The notes: generated by a model not told the origin, from the sequence alone. Numbered from the stretch's first letter, positions 1 to 10,923 are shown. The stretch: DNA of 64,000 nucleotides from Devosia sp. (GCF_017307495.1 NZ_JAFKHE010000012.1:62001-126000), one strand, 5' to 3'. Program-made: numbers and translations.

Positions 1-333
1 GTGTTCGGCCGCTGCCAAGCCTCAGCCGCAGAGTGCGGTCTGGCGTCCTGGTACGGGCCAGGCTTCCACGGCAAACGGACCGCATCGGGGGAGCGGTTCG
101 ACGAGAATGCGATGACGGCAGCCCACAAGACGCTCCCCCACGGTACGATCGTGGAGGTCACCGACCAGCGGACGGGCAAGAGCATCAAGGTGACCATCAA
201 CGACCGAGGCCCCTTCAAGCGGGGTCGCATCATAGATCTGTCGAAGGCGGCGGGAGCTGCGTTCGGCCTTCCAACTGCTCGTGGCGTGACCAAGGTCTGC
301 ATCAAGATCTTGAAGCCGCCCGATCGCGCGTAG
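1..333 (+). CDS. RlpA-like double-psi beta-barrel protein, 5' end possibly cut by the window
   Basis: The translated 110 residues are almost entirely an RlpA-type double-psi beta-barrel domain, the fold found in septal lytic transglycosylases and expansin-like proteins that act on peptidoglycan. The signature WYGPGFHG lies at residues 17-24, followed by the conserved TASGERF stretch and INDRGPF at 66-72. The GTG at base 1 is only the first in-frame codon of the window, so a signal peptide or lipobox may lie upstream and the true start is unknown. A strong terminator follows 32 bases after the stop. It sits on the island side of tRNA-Lys and may be an element-borne cell-wall enzyme rather than the chromosomal RlpA; that is inference. 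Confidence 0.8.
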   Translation: MFGRCQASAAECGLASWYGPGFHGKRTASGERFDENAMTAAHKTLPHGTIVEVTDQRTGKSIKVTINDRGPFKRGRIIDLSKAAGAAFGLPTARGVTKVCIKILKPPDRA

Positions 334-365
334 CCCCTGCGACCTCCAAAAGCTGCAGGCAACTA

Positions 366-397
366 GACCCCCGGGCCTTCGGGCCCGGGGGTCTTTT
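366..397 (+). terminator. Rho-independent terminator after the RlpA-like gene
   Basis: A perfect 12-bp GC-rich stem (366-377 with 382-393) closes on a TTCG tetraloop and is followed by four T residues. It is placed to end transcription of the RlpA-like gene. Confidence 0.9.
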
Positions 398-547
398 CGC
401 GTTTCTGGCCCGTGTTGACATTTTGGCGGTCGCGGGGCCCAGTGGGGCGCGTCCGCCCAAGCCCCCAAACCTAGGCGGACGGCGGGCGAGACCAAGGCGC
501 TCCACACAGCCATTGTCTCGCCTGCCCACCGCTTCAGGGAGTTGCGA

Positions 548-799
548 ATGTCTATCCCCTTCGGGACAGTGGCGCCTGGCGGCAAGCACGACTGGCGCAG
601 GGACTTTATCGACTGGAACAAGAAGCAGATCGAGGAGCTCCGGCGGGCCGTAGAGCTGATGGAGGCGGGTGTTCTGACCCTACGGCACCAGGAGCTGGGC
701 AAGGCTCCCGTCGATATGACCGCTTCCGAAATCGAGCGCGACAAGCGGACGATCGCCGAACTTGAGGCGCTGATCAAGCGGGCTGAGGCAGAGGCCTAG
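548..799 (+). CDS. Hypothetical 83-residue protein
   Basis: No family is recognised. The ATG at 548 is preferred over an in-frame TTG at 542 because an AGGGAG ribosome-binding site lies seven bases upstream of it (535-540). The protein is charged and probably helical: residues 20-45 and 60-83 are rich in Glu, Lys, Arg and Leu, compatible with a short coiled coil. No signal peptide or membrane segment is seen. It is probably co-transcribed with the gene at 816 (16-base gap) and belongs to the putative integrated element. Confidence 0.6.
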   Translation: MSIPFGTVAPGGKHDWRRDFIDWNKKQIEELRRAVELMEAGVLTLRHQELGKAPVDMTASEIERDKRTIAELEALIKRAEAEA

Positions 800-815
800 T
801 CCGAGGGGCAGCGGC

Positions 816-1319
816 GTGGAGCAGGTCTGGGCCATCGTCCAAGGCGTCGGCGCCATCGTTGGGCTCCTGACCGGCCTGTTTGTTCTGGGCGAGCAGTTCA
901 CTCGGAACCGGCCCACGACCGCGTTTTCTGTCAGCAGGTACATGGGCACCGGCCACCCGACGGTGCACTGGACGATTGAAAACCGCAGTGACCGACCACT
1001 ATTGGTTGAAATCACCGACGACAGCCGGTCCGGCTACTTCTCCCTGGCGACTGGGTCGAGCTCCGAGGAGATCTTTGAGTACATAGACCCAGGCGTCACA
1101 ACGGTCACGGTCGATGCCCGCCAGAAGCTCGCTCTCATCGTGCTCGAACCTCCTCGCTTCGACGACATGGACGACCACGCGGTGATCTACGCCGAGGTGA
1201 GGTGGCGTTTCGTTCCGCCGGTCCTATACCGGGGCTCGTTCCGCCTTCGACAGGTCCTTGAGAAGCGTGACTATCTGGCGATTGTTGCCGGCAAGTCGAA
1301 GGCGAGGAAGCTGGCGTGA
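816..1319 (+). CDS. Hypothetical protein with an N-terminal membrane anchor
   Basis: The GTG at 816 has a GAGGGG ribosome-binding site at 803-808. Residues 5-26 form one hydrophobic segment (VWAIVQGVGAIVGLLTGLFVL), typical of a single membrane anchor. The remaining 140 residues look like a beta-rich soluble domain with many short strands and no catalytic motif I can name. It overlaps the tail of the ligase remnant on the other strand by about 49 bases. Its context suggests accessory cargo of the tRNA-Lys element; function unknown. Confidence 0.6.
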   Translation: MEQVWAIVQGVGAIVGLLTGLFVLGEQFTRNRPTTAFSVSRYMGTGHPTVHWTIENRSDRPLLVEITDDSRSGYFSLATGSSSEEIFEYIDPGVTTVTVDARQKLALIVLEPPRFDDMDDHAVIYAEVRWRFVPPVLYRGSFRLRQVLEKRDYLAIVAGKSKARKLA

Positions 1320-1691
1320 CGCAGCTTCTCCTGGTCGCCCACTGAGGTGCTTGACCATGCCACGTAGACCGCGCGGCAGGAACACTGGCTCTCCGCCCGC
1401 TATAGGCCTCCCTCCCTGCTCATCGACCAGCCGCCAGAATGCCTCGCGCTCGAGCTTGCTCAGCGCCAGTACAGCTGAGCCTCGGCTGCGGCCGCCCTCC
1501 GCCATGAGCACCATCGGAACGCCTCGCTTGTCGATGTGGACCCCGACCAGGTCGAATACCCCGGTCACGAACGTCTTGCACTTCACCCAGTCGGTCGTAT
1601 CCCCGCCCTTGTAGCGACTGCCGAGGCGCTTCGGATGCGGCCTGCTTGTATAGGAGTAGTTGGTCGTGCTGGTGCCGCCGGCAGTCGTCAC
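1271..1691 (-). pseudogene. Remnant of an ATP-dependent DNA ligase C-terminal domain, truncated and frameshifted
   Basis: The frame read from 1691 contains PKRLGSRYKGG followed by TTDWVKCKTF, which matches the KRL-SxYRSG-W-K-K region closing the adenylation domain of LigC/LigD-type ATP-dependent ligases, then an OB-fold-like stretch. After residue 117 the frame leaves the family pattern. In a neighbouring frame the sequence GDQEKLRHASF follows, the usual ligase C-terminal motif, ending at a TAG at 1271-1273. This implies a one-base frameshift near 1339. The nucleotidyltransferase core with its catalytic lysine is absent, and an in-frame TAG lies upstream. Such ligases normally work with Ku in end joining or repair. 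I read this as a dead fragment left beside the integrase. Confidence 0.72.
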
Positions 1692-1813
1692 CCACTTCCA
1701 CCGCGGCGCCTCCGCCGGCGAGTGCTCGAGGCGCTCGCGCTGGATCGTGGCCTAGTGGGTTTCGGACGGGCCTTCGGGGTAGGCGATCAGGCGATCGCCA
1801 TCCCGCCGCCACG

Positions 1814-3139
1814 TCAGGCGGGATCGGGGACTGTCCATACGAACTTGATCCCGTCAAGCACCTCGAGCTTCGCCTCCAGCGTCGCGCCGGAGCCGTACTT
1901 CTCACGCTCGAAGGCGTGCCCCATCAGGTCAGCCTGCACGCGGTCGAGCGCCTTGGCCTCGAGAATGCGGTCCTGAAAGCTGTGCCGCAGCGAGTAGACG
2001 GTGTGTCGCGGGGTCGGGCGCAGCCCGTTGTCGTCAAGGAACTTGTTCGCCGCGGCCGAGAACGAGTCGGCGTTGTCGAAGTAGCGGGGAAAGCCGTCGG
2101 GGCGCTGCTTGGCCGCCCAGAGGGCGCAGCCGACCAACGGGATAGTCCGCACCGAGTTCTCGGTCTTGATCAGCCGGTCCTCGCGCTCCTCGATCGCGAT
2201 GTGCGGGATCTTGTGGTCGAGGACGATGTACTGCCGGCGCAGGTTCACGATCTCGCTGGGCCGCAGCCCCGTCTCGATCATGATGTAGAGGATCATCCTG
2301 GCCTCGATGTTCATGCCATCGAGCGCCCCGGGCTTCAAAAGGCTGTTCTGGATGAAGTCGTTCGGGTAGGGCGGACGCTCCTTCGCCTTCGTCTTTGCGG
2401 TTCCCTCGATCTGCAACTTGCCCCAGACCGTGCCGAAGTCGGTCTGCAGTGCGCCGTCGATCACCGTCAACATGCCCTTGATGTTCGAGAACGACTTGTT
2501 CGGAGCCTCGACGGTCAGCTGCTCGGAGGAGATCTTTTTCACCCACCACGCCTTGAAGGCGAGAGTGTCTTTGCGCGTGACCTGCCCGAGCTCCTTGTCC
2601 GTGATTACCCCGATCGCATACTCGACTGCCCGCTTCCGCTGCCCTTCGTGGTGGCGCCGTTGCTTAGGGGACATCGCTGCCAGATGCAGAGCGTTGTGTT
2701 TGGCGTACTCGCCGTAGAGTTCGCTCAGCTTCAAGGAGGGCTCGCGCACTCCGCCGAGCAGTGCATCGACAGCGGGCGAGGAAACGTCCATCACCGTCCT
2801 AGCGGCGAGGATGCGCTCCCCCAGCTCTGGCGTGAGCCCTTCGAGCACTAGCTCGGGGCCGTGGCGATAGGTGAACCCGAAGGAGCGAGCCATCGCCACG
2901 GCCGCGGAGTATCGCTCCATGCTCGACTGAGCATCCTCGCCCCGCGCCAGAGCGCCCCAGTAGGCTTCGAGCTTGTCGTTGATGTCCCGCGCCTTCAGCG
3001 ATGCGATTGCGCGATCTTTGGTCTTCAGGCTGGTGCGGATCAGCTTTCGCCTATCGAGGTGCTCGACCTCGCGCGGCACCCGTCGCTGGAACATCAGATT
3101 GCCATCGGGACGAGCGCAGATGTAGTCCTTGTCGGCCAC
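1814..3139 (-). CDS. Tyrosine recombinase / phage-type integrase
   Basis: A 441-residue site-specific recombinase of the tyrosine integrase family with an N-terminal DNA-binding region resembling DUF6538 (QRRVP near residue 19). The catalytic set is visible: Arg293 in ETGLRPSE, Lys325 in RLIKTEN, Arg386-His387 in SLRHSF, His408 in LMGH and the nucleophile Tyr415 in REKYGSG. It starts at GTG 3137-3139 with an AGAGGCGG-like ribosome-binding site. It lies about 195 bases from the 3' end of tRNA-Lys, the usual position for an integrase that recombines at a tRNA 3' end. It looks intact and full length, so the element may be mobilisable. The other attachment end is not in the window. Confidence 0.92.
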   Translation of the reverse strand: MADKDYICARPDGNLMFQRRVPREVEHLDRRKLIRTSLKTKDRAIASLKARDINDKLEAYWGALARGEDAQSSMERYSAAVAMARSFGFTYRHGPELVLEGLTPELGERILAARTVMDVSSPAVDALLGGVREPSLKLSELYGEYAKHNALHLAAMSPKQRRHHEGQRKRAVEYAIGVITDKELGQVTRKDTLAFKAWWVKKISSEQLTVEAPNKSFSNIKGMLTVIDGALQTDFGTVWGKLQIEGTAKTKAKERPPYPNDFIQNSLLKPGALDGMNIEARMILYIMIETGLRPSEIVNLRRQYIVLDHKIPHIAIEEREDRLIKTENSVRTIPLVGCALWAAKQRPDGFPRYFDNADSFSAAANKFLDDNGLRPTPRHTVYSLRHSFQDRILEAKALDRVQADLMGHAFEREKYGSGATLEAKLEVLDGIKFVWTVPDPA

Positions 3140-3333
3140 CGGTTTCCCGCCTCTGGATCACGAAAAGTGCCCGGTTTGTATCACGGTTTTTCGGGCGATC
3201 TCAATACGTGGTGTATATGCGTGAGCAGGGTGAAAGGCAAGAACCGCGGCGAAAGTGCCGTTTTCCCGGGCGTCTCTGTGTATTGGTGAGGGTTGATCTG
3301 GTGGGAAAACTGGCACGCCCGCCGCGTACAAAG

Positions 3334-3408
3334 TGGTACGCCCGGATGGATTCGAACCATCGACCATCCGATTAAAAGTCGGATGCTCTACCACTGAGCT
3401 ACGGGCGC
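3334..3408 (-). tRNA. tRNA-Lys (anticodon TTT), CCA encoded; likely attachment site
   Basis: A 75-base cloverleaf reads on the minus strand: acceptor arm 3402-3408 pairs with 3338-3344 (one G-U pair), a D arm, an anticodon loop CTTTTAA with TTT at 3374-3376, a T arm with TTCGAAT, and an encoded CCA at 3334-3336. Its 3' end faces the integrase gene, which makes it the probable integration target of the element covering 1-3333. Confidence 0.96.
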
Positions 3409-3486
3409 GCAGCCGCTTGGCGGATGGGCGCGGAACATAGGCATTCGGCCCGGCCTGTCAACGACAAAGGGGGCGGGTTGCGGCGC

Positions 3487-4281
3487 TCAGTTGAGGAGCG
3501 GCAGCGGCTGGCCGGCATAGGCTGTCGGCTCGCAGGGGACGCCGAGCTTGTCCATGCGGGCGCAGAGCTCGATCGCCGACGCCGTGTCGAGCAGCGGCCC
3601 GGCAATCAGTACCTTGCCGTCCGATCCCTGCTTGTCGGCAAGCACAGGGACGAGGCCGACCAGCATGCTTCCGGCCTGCGCCAGCATCTCCTGCCACTGG
3701 GCCTCGGCCGCCTCGGGCGTCATCGGAAAGCCCAGGGCGATGCCGGGCGCGGCGCCGGCTGCGGCGAGCCGCTGCGGCATCGTCTCGTTGAGCGGAACGA
3801 CGTTGAGCCTGATCTCGTCGCTGCCCGGCACGAGCGGGCGCTGCTGCACGGCAACGGTGCCTCCGTCGGCCTCGAAGGTAAGCGTCCTGCCCGGCCCGAT
3901 CGAGCCGGTCGACATGGGGTCGATCGCCGTCGACGCTGCCCTGGTGCGGGTTTCCTCGACCAGCCTCGGCACGCTCACTTCCAGGGCGCCGACCCGCCTG
4001 GTGACCGCTCCAGCCGCCTCCTCGCCCATGGTCAGGCGCTGCAGCAGCTGACTGCCGTCGCGCTGCAGCCGCAGGGTATCCTCCTCGAGGCCGGCAACCT
4101 GGGAGCGCAGCTGGTTGAGCGTCGAACCGTCGAGGCGCGAGGCGTGCAGCGCCCCATAGACACTGGGCGGGATCACGCCAGAGAGGTTGGCGCCCAGAAT
4201 CGCGACGACCCAGGTGGCAAGGGCGACGATGCCCCACGTCGTGACATCGCTCGCCCGGAACTGATCCGCTGCCTTGGCCAA
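3487..4281 (-). CDS. Membrane-anchored protein with coiled coil and SPOR-like C-terminus
   Basis: This 264-residue protein begins at TTG 4279-4281 behind a GGGGGACG ribosome-binding site. Residues 14-37 form a single hydrophobic membrane segment; residues 50-110 are a heptad-like helical region; the last 75 residues contain repeated pieces (SMLVGLVPVLADKQG, KVLIAGPLLDTASA, CARMDKLGVPC) that resemble the beta-alpha-beta SPOR fold binding denuded peptidoglycan. This suggests an envelope or septum protein, but SPOR identity is inference. It is divergent from glmU, sharing the 135-base gap. Confidence 0.65.
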   Translation of the reverse strand: MAKAADQFRASDVTTWGIVALATWVVAILGANLSGVIPPSVYGALHASRLDGSTLNQLRSQVAGLEEDTLRLQRDGSQLLQRLTMGEEAAGAVTRRVGALEVSVPRLVEETRTRAASTAIDPMSTGSIGPGRTLTFEADGGTVAVQQRPLVPGSDEIRLNVVPLNETMPQRLAAAGAAPGIALGFPMTPEAAEAQWQEMLAQAGSMLVGLVPVLADKQGSDGKVLIAGPLLDTASAIELCARMDKLGVPCEPTAYAGQPLPLLN

Positions 4282-4416
4282 AGGTGACGTCCCCCAAAAG
4301 GCCTATCGAATCAGGCCGATGCCGCAGTTTACCACTCCGTAACCGCGTTATCGGTTTCCCAACAACTTGCTGCCACACTAGATGGGGAAACCAAGACCCC
4401 CACCAGAGGGCATTCC

Positions 4417-5772
4417 ATGACTGAACTGCTGTCGATCATCCTGGCCGCGGGCGAAGGCACCCGCATGCGCTCGGCCCGCCCCAAGGTGCTGCACGAAGTC
4501 GGCGGGCTGGCCATGGTCGGGCACGTCGTCCGGGCGGCGCAGATGGCGGGGGCATCGCGGATCTCGGTGGTCATCGGCCCCGACCACGATGCGGTGCAGT
4601 CCGAAGTCGTTCGGCACGCCCCCGGCGCGGTGTTTGCGAGCCAGCTGGAGCGTCGCGGGACCGGACACGCCGTTCGCGTGGCGCGCTCGGCGTTCGAGGC
4701 GGCGACCGGCAATGTCGTCGTGCTCTATGCCGACAATCCGCTGGTGACGGCAGGCACGATCGCCACCATCACGGCCAAGCTCGACGCCGGCGCGGACATC
4801 GTCGTGGTCGGCTACACGCCGGACGATCCGACCAACCTCGGACGGCTGCTGACCAGCGATGGCAAGCTCCTCGCCATTCGCGAGCATCGCGACGCCACCG
4901 ACGAAGAGCGCAGGATCGCGCTGTGCAATTCGGGCATCATCGGCTTCCGCGCCGACACGCTGCGCGCCGTGATCGACCGCATCGACAACAAGAACGCCAA
5001 GGGCGAGTTCTACCTGACCGATGCAGTGGAGCTGGCCAATGCCGATGGCCGGAATGTCGAGTATATCGAGGCCGACAAGAACGAAGTGATCGGGGTCGAC
5101 GACCGTTCGCGGCTCGCCAGGGCCGAGGCCCAGTTCCAGGAATTGCGGCGCGAGGATTTCATGAGGGCGGGGGTGACGCTGAAGGATCCGGGTTCGGTCC
5201 ACTTCAGCTGGGACACCGAGATCGGCCGCGACGTGACCATCTTCCCCAATGTGGTGTTCGGGCCGGGGGTGAAGATTGCCGACGGCGTGGAGATCCGCGC
5301 CTTCTGCGATATCGAGGATGTCAGGATCGGCGAGGGCGCCACGATCGGGCCCTTCGCGCGTATCCGCGGCGGCGCCGAGCTGGGCAAGGACGTGCACCTG
5401 GGCAATTTCGTCGAGGTCAAGAAGTCCGTGCTCCACGATGGTGTCAAGGCCGGCCACCTGAGCTATCTCGGCGATGCGGAGATCGGCGCCAGGACGAACA
5501 TCGGGGCAGGGACGATTACCTGCAACTACGACGGCGTGAACAAGTCCAAGACGACCGTCGGGGAGAACGCCTTCATCGGCTCGAACTCGTCGCTGGTCGC
5601 GCCAGTGACGATCGGCGATGGCGCCTATGTCGGCTCGGGCAGCGTCATCACCAGGGACGTGGAGCCGGGTGCGCTGGCCCTTGGCCGGGCGCGGCAGGAG
5701 AACAAGCCGGGTTACGCGCCGAAGCTCAAGGCGCGCGCGGAAGCGATCAAGCGGGCAAAGTCGGGCAAGTAG
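4417..5772 (+). CDS. glmU: Bifunctional N-acetylglucosamine-1-phosphate uridyltransferase / glucosamine-1-phosphate acetyltransferase
   Basis: GlmU carries out the last two steps to UDP-GlcNAc, acetylating glucosamine-1-phosphate and then uridylating it, for peptidoglycan and lipopolysaccharide. The N-terminal pyrophosphorylase domain starts with LAAGEGTRMRSARPKVL (residues 9-25). The C-terminal half is a left-handed beta helix of hexapeptide repeats with the conserved GHLSYLGD segment around residue 348. The 451-residue length is normal. ATG 4417 has an AGAGGG ribosome-binding site. glmS follows after 15 bases, so the two form an operon covering consecutive pathway steps. Confidence 0.98.
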   Translation: MTELLSIILAAGEGTRMRSARPKVLHEVGGLAMVGHVVRAAQMAGASRISVVIGPDHDAVQSEVVRHAPGAVFASQLERRGTGHAVRVARSAFEAATGNVVVLYADNPLVTAGTIATITAKLDAGADIVVVGYTPDDPTNLGRLLTSDGKLLAIREHRDATDEERRIALCNSGIIGFRADTLRAVIDRIDNKNAKGEFYLTDAVELANADGRNVEYIEADKNEVIGVDDRSRLARAEAQFQELRREDFMRAGVTLKDPGSVHFSWDTEIGRDVTIFPNVVFGPGVKIADGVEIRAFCDIEDVRIGEGATIGPFARIRGGAELGKDVHLGNFVEVKKSVLHDGVKAGHLSYLGDAEIGARTNIGAGTITCNYDGVNKSKTTVGENAFIGSNSSLVAPVTIGDGAYVGSGSVITRDVEPGALALGRARQENKPGYAPKLKARAEAIKRAKSGK

Positions 5773-5787
5773 GCGGAGGAGCCACGA

Positions 5788-7606
<1,819 letters not shown>

Positions 7607-7614
<8 letters not shown>

Positions 7615-7993
7615 GCCGTTCTTCGAGCACGAGCCGGAGCTGAACGTCTTCGGCGAACCGCTGCAGCTCTGTTCGGTGAACCCGCTGACCGGGTTCTTCC
7701 GCAACGGCAACTGCATCACCGGGCCGCTCGACGAAGGGCGGCACACTGTCTGTGCGGTGATGAGCGACGCCTTCCTCGCCTTCTCGAAGTCGCGCGGCAA
7801 CGACCTCACGACGCCGATGCCCGAGTACGCGTTTCCCGGCCTCAGGGCCGGCGACCGCTGGTGCCTCGTCGTGCTCCGCTGGGTCGAGGCGCTGGAAGCC
7901 GGGATGGCGCCGCAGGTGGTTCTGGGCGCCACGCACCAGTCGGTACTGAAATACGTCGAGATCGACGTGCTCAGGAAGTATGCGGTGGACTGA
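7607..7993 (+). CDS. DUF2237 family protein
   Basis: A 128-residue cytosolic protein of the DUF2237 family, recognised by TGFFRNGNCITGP near residue 28, HTVCAVM near 46, SRGNDL near 62, and PGLRAGDRWCLVV near 76. No biochemical function is established for the family. It begins at a TTG inside the last codons of glmS (8-base overlap), so it is translationally coupled to glmS. AAGAG eight bases upstream may be the ribosome-binding site. Its stop abuts, without spacing, the stop of the convergent GNAT gene. Confidence 0.85.
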
Positions 7994-8410
7994 CTAGTCA
8001 GCGATCAGCCGGCGACCGAGGCTCAGGGAATCGTGCCGTTCGTAGCCCAGGCGGTCGTAGAACTTCAGCACGCCCTCGTTCTCGCCGCGCACCAGCAGGT
8101 TGATTTTCGGGCAGCCCATCAGGGTTAGGCGGCGCTCCAGTTCGGCGAGGATCGCGGCGCCAAATCCACTGCCGGCGTATGCCTCCGCGGCGGCGAGGTA
8201 GTAGACCGAGCCGCGATGGCCATCGTAGCCCCCCATCGCCGTGGCGACGATCGTGCCATCGAGTTCGCCGACGAGGAACAGTTCAGGCTGGACCGCAAGC
8301 TTGCGCTCGATGTCCTTGAGTGGATCGTTCCAGGGACGCGCGAGACCGCGGGCTTGCCAAAGGCCGATGACCGGGTCCGTGTCGCGGCGTTCGAAGGGGC
8401 GGATGTGCAT
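7994..8410 (-). CDS. GNAT acetyltransferase, YpeA type
   Basis: A 138-residue single-domain GNAT protein resembling YpeA. The N-terminus IRPFERRDTDPVIGLW is the usual beta1-alpha1, and the acetyl-CoA loop is a degenerate AYAGSGFGAAIL around residue 95. The tail has KINLLVRGENEGVLKFYDRLGY, the NxxA-like helix and YxxxGY end of the fold. YpeA-type proteins are N-acetyltransferases of unsettled substrate. It lies seven bases downstream of recG on the same strand and is probably co-transcribed with it. Confidence 0.85.
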   Translation of the reverse strand: MHIRPFERRDTDPVIGLWQARGLARPWNDPLKDIERKLAVQPELFLVGELDGTIVATAMGGYDGHRGSVYYLAAAEAYAGSGFGAAILAELERRLTLMGCPKINLLVRGENEGVLKFYDRLGYERHDSLSLGRRLIAD

Positions 8411-8416
8411 TGGAGG

Positions 8417-10525
8417 TCAGCCGGCTCGGAGGAGTGGAATCGCAAGGTCCTTGCGGAACAGGTAAAGCAGGATACGGAGCGCCTCGCCATCGGGTCCGGT
8501 GAGGCCCGGGTTAAGCGTCAGGGCGCTCCTGGCGTCCTCGTGCGCCCACTCGAGCAGGTGGCGGTGCACGTCGGGCACGGCGAGGTGGTAGCCGGGCATG
8601 CCCGACTGGCGCGTGCCGAGTACGTCGCCCTGGCCGCGCAGCTCGAGGTCCTTCTCGGCGATCTCGAAACCGTCCTCGGTGCGCTTGATGGTGTCGAGGC
8701 GCGCCTGGGCAGTTTCGCTCAGCGGCTCCTTGTAGAGCAGGAGACAGGCCGAGCGCTGGCTGCCCCGGCCGACACGACCGCGCAACTGGTGGAGCTGGGC
8801 GAGGCCGAAGCGCTCGGCATGCTCGATGATCATGATGGTGGCGTTGGGCACGTCCACGCCCACTTCGATTACCGTGGTCGCGACGAGGATCTTGGCCTCG
8901 TTGCGCTGGAAGAGGTCCATGGCGTCCTGCTTGGCGGCGGCGCTCATCCGCCCGTGGATCAGCACCACCTGGTCCCCAAAGACCTTCTTCAGCTCGGCGA
9001 ACCGGTCCTCGGCCGCGACGACCTCCAGGGTCTCGCTCTCCTCGACGAGCGGACACACCCAGAAGGCCTGCGCGCCCTCGTCGATGCGCGCCTTGAGGCG
9101 CTGCACCACGCGGGCATACTCGGAAATGGAGGTCACTGCCGTGTCGATCGGCTGTCGTCCACGCGGCTTCTCGCGCAGGATGCTGACCGCCATGTCGCCG
9201 AAATGGGTGAGGACCAGCGTGCGCGGGATCGGCGTCGCCGTCATCACCAGCAGGTCGGCATGCGAGCCTTTCTCGCTGAGGGCAAGGCGCTGGTGGACGC
9301 CGAAGCGGTGCTGCTCGTCGACCACGGTCAGGCCCAGATTGTGGAACTCGACGCCGGACTGAAACAGCGCATGGGTGCCGACGGCGACATGGCTCTCGCC
9401 GGTGCGCAGACGTTCGAGCGCGGCGCGGCGATCGCCGGCAGGCATCTTGCCGGTCAGCAGTTCGATGCCAAGGCCGGCCTTGACGCAGATCGGTGCGAGG
9501 GAACGGTAGTGCTGCGCGGCCAGCAGCTCGGTCGGCGCCATCATGGCGGATTGCGCACCGCTTTCGGCTACAGCCGCCATCGCCATGAGCGCGACCACGG
9601 TCTTGCCGGCGCCGACGTCGCCCTGGACCAGGCGAGACATGCGTTCGGGTGCGGCGAGATCGTGTAGGATGTCACCAACCGCGAGGCGCTGGCCCTTGGT
9701 CAGCGTGTAGGGGAGGGCGGCGGTCACCGCGGCGGTGATGTCGCCGGTGAATGTGCGGGCGATGCCCCGGGGGGCGACGAGCTGCGAGCGCACGATCAGC
9801 AGGGCCAGCTGACCGGCAAGGTACTCGTCATAGGCGAGCCGCATCCGGTTCTTCGACCACAGCTGCGCATCGTCCGGCGTGTCGGGGACGTGCGAGCCGA
9901 ACATGGCATCGTGGAAGGTCGGCCAGCCGAATTCCGCAACGCGCTCGGCGGGCATCCACTCCGGCAGTTGCGGCAGGGTATCGAGCACCTGGCGCGTCAG
10001 CTTGATCAGGGCGCGCGAGCTCAGGCCATGGGTGAGCGGATAGACCGGCTCGACCAGCGGCATGTCCTCGAACTTGTCGGCCTCGACAACATAGTCCGGA
10101 TGAGTGATCTGCTTCTCGCCGTTGAAGAAGCCGATCGTGCCGGAGACATAGCGGGTCTCGCCAACGGGCAGGAGCTTCTCCACCCAGCCGCCTTGGGCGC
10201 GGAAGTAGACCAGCTGGATTTCGCCGGTCTCGTCATGCGCGAACACCCGGTGCGGCACGTTCGGACGGCCGCGCGGCGGCGGCTGGTGGCGGTCGATGTG
10301 GAGCTTCAGCGTGGCGATGTTGTTGTGAACGGCGCCCGCGATGCCCTCCATGCGACGCCGGTCGACCACGCCCGTGGGCATGTGCATCAAGAGGTCGAGC
10401 GCAATCGCTTCCTGCCCTTCGGGAGCACCGAAGAAGCGCGTCAGCAGCGCACTGAGTTGCGGGCCCACGCCCTTGATGGAGTGGAGCGACCGGAACAGGG
10501 GATCGAGGATGGACGGTCGAGACAC
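8417..10525 (-). CDS. recG: ATP-dependent DNA helicase RecG
   Basis: RecG remodels stalled replication forks and Holliday junctions. The 702-residue protein has the N-terminal wedge/OB region (residues 1-250), then the superfamily 2 helicase core with Walker A GDVGAGKTVVA near residue 304, DEQHRFGV near 406, MTATPIPRTL near 430, and the helicase C-terminal motif QLRGRVGRG near 605. The start is GTG 10523-10525 (SRPSILDPLF). It diverges from sdhE-mfd, an arrangement common in alphaproteobacteria. Confidence 0.98.
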   Translation of the reverse strand: MSRPSILDPLFRSLHSIKGVGPQLSALLTRFFGAPEGQEAIALDLLMHMPTGVVDRRRMEGIAGAVHNNIATLKLHIDRHQPPPRGRPNVPHRVFAHDETGEIQLVYFRAQGGWVEKLLPVGETRYVSGTIGFFNGEKQITHPDYVVEADKFEDMPLVEPVYPLTHGLSSRALIKLTRQVLDTLPQLPEWMPAERVAEFGWPTFHDAMFGSHVPDTPDDAQLWSKNRMRLAYDEYLAGQLALLIVRSQLVAPRGIARTFTGDITAAVTAALPYTLTKGQRLAVGDILHDLAAPERMSRLVQGDVGAGKTVVALMAMAAVAESGAQSAMMAPTELLAAQHYRSLAPICVKAGLGIELLTGKMPAGDRRAALERLRTGESHVAVGTHALFQSGVEFHNLGLTVVDEQHRFGVHQRLALSEKGSHADLLVMTATPIPRTLVLTHFGDMAVSILREKPRGRQPIDTAVTSISEYARVVQRLKARIDEGAQAFWVCPLVEESETLEVVAAEDRFAELKKVFGDQVVLIHGRMSAAAKQDAMDLFQRNEAKILVATTVIEVGVDVPNATIMIIEHAERFGLAQLHQLRGRVGRGSQRSACLLLYKEPLSETAQARLDTIKRTEDGFEIAEKDLELRGQGDVLGTRQSGMPGYHLAVPDVHRHLLEWAHEDARSALTLNPGLTGPDGEALRILLYLFRKDLAIPLLRAG

Positions 10526-10641
10526 GAGTCGGGCTAGCCTCCTGCGTGGGACCCTAGCGGAGAGTAGGATGCCGTGCCACGTGACACGCGGGACCCAAGC
10601 GCGTAAACAGCCTGTCGAAAATTCCCCGAGACCACCCGATC

Positions 10642-10923
10642 ATGGCCCTTCAAAAAGACGCCGGTGAAGACTTGTCTATGCGGCTGCGCCGGCTGCGCTA
10701 TCGCGCGTGGCATCGCGGCACCAAGGAAATGGACCTGCTGCTCGGTCCATACGCGGATGCGCGGCTCGAGGGCATGAGCGGCGATGAACTCGATCGCTTC
10801 GAGGGGCTTCTCGAAGAGGCCGATACGGACCTGCTCAAGTGGCTGATGGGCCAGGAGCCGAGCCCGGCCGGGGCGGATCGTGAGCTGCTCGCCGAACTCC
10901 TGAGGTTCCGGACCGCCAAATGA
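10642..10923 (+). CDS. sdhE: FAD assembly factor SdhE
   Basis: SdhE (DUF339, YgfY) helps attach FAD covalently to the succinate dehydrogenase flavoprotein. The defining RGTKEMD motif is at residues 25-31, within a 93-residue helical protein, the family's usual size. ATG 10642 is the start; a second in-frame ATG at 10678 would remove a non-conserved leader. The stop overlaps the mfd start by four bases (ATGA), so the genes are translationally coupled although unrelated in pathway. Confidence 0.95.
   Translation: MALQKDAGEDLSMRLRRLRYRAWHRGTKEMDLLLGPYADARLEGMSGDELDRFEGLLEEADTDLLKWLMGQEPSPAGADRELLAELLRFRTAK

Noticed and set aside
415..443. TTGACA promoter upstream of the gene at 548
   Set aside because: No acceptable -10 hexamer lies 16-18 bases downstream.
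3334..3375. Second copy of the tRNA-Lys 3' end marking the far att site
   Set aside because: I looked for a duplicate of the T arm and acceptor sequence in 1-3333 and saw none; it would lie outside the window.
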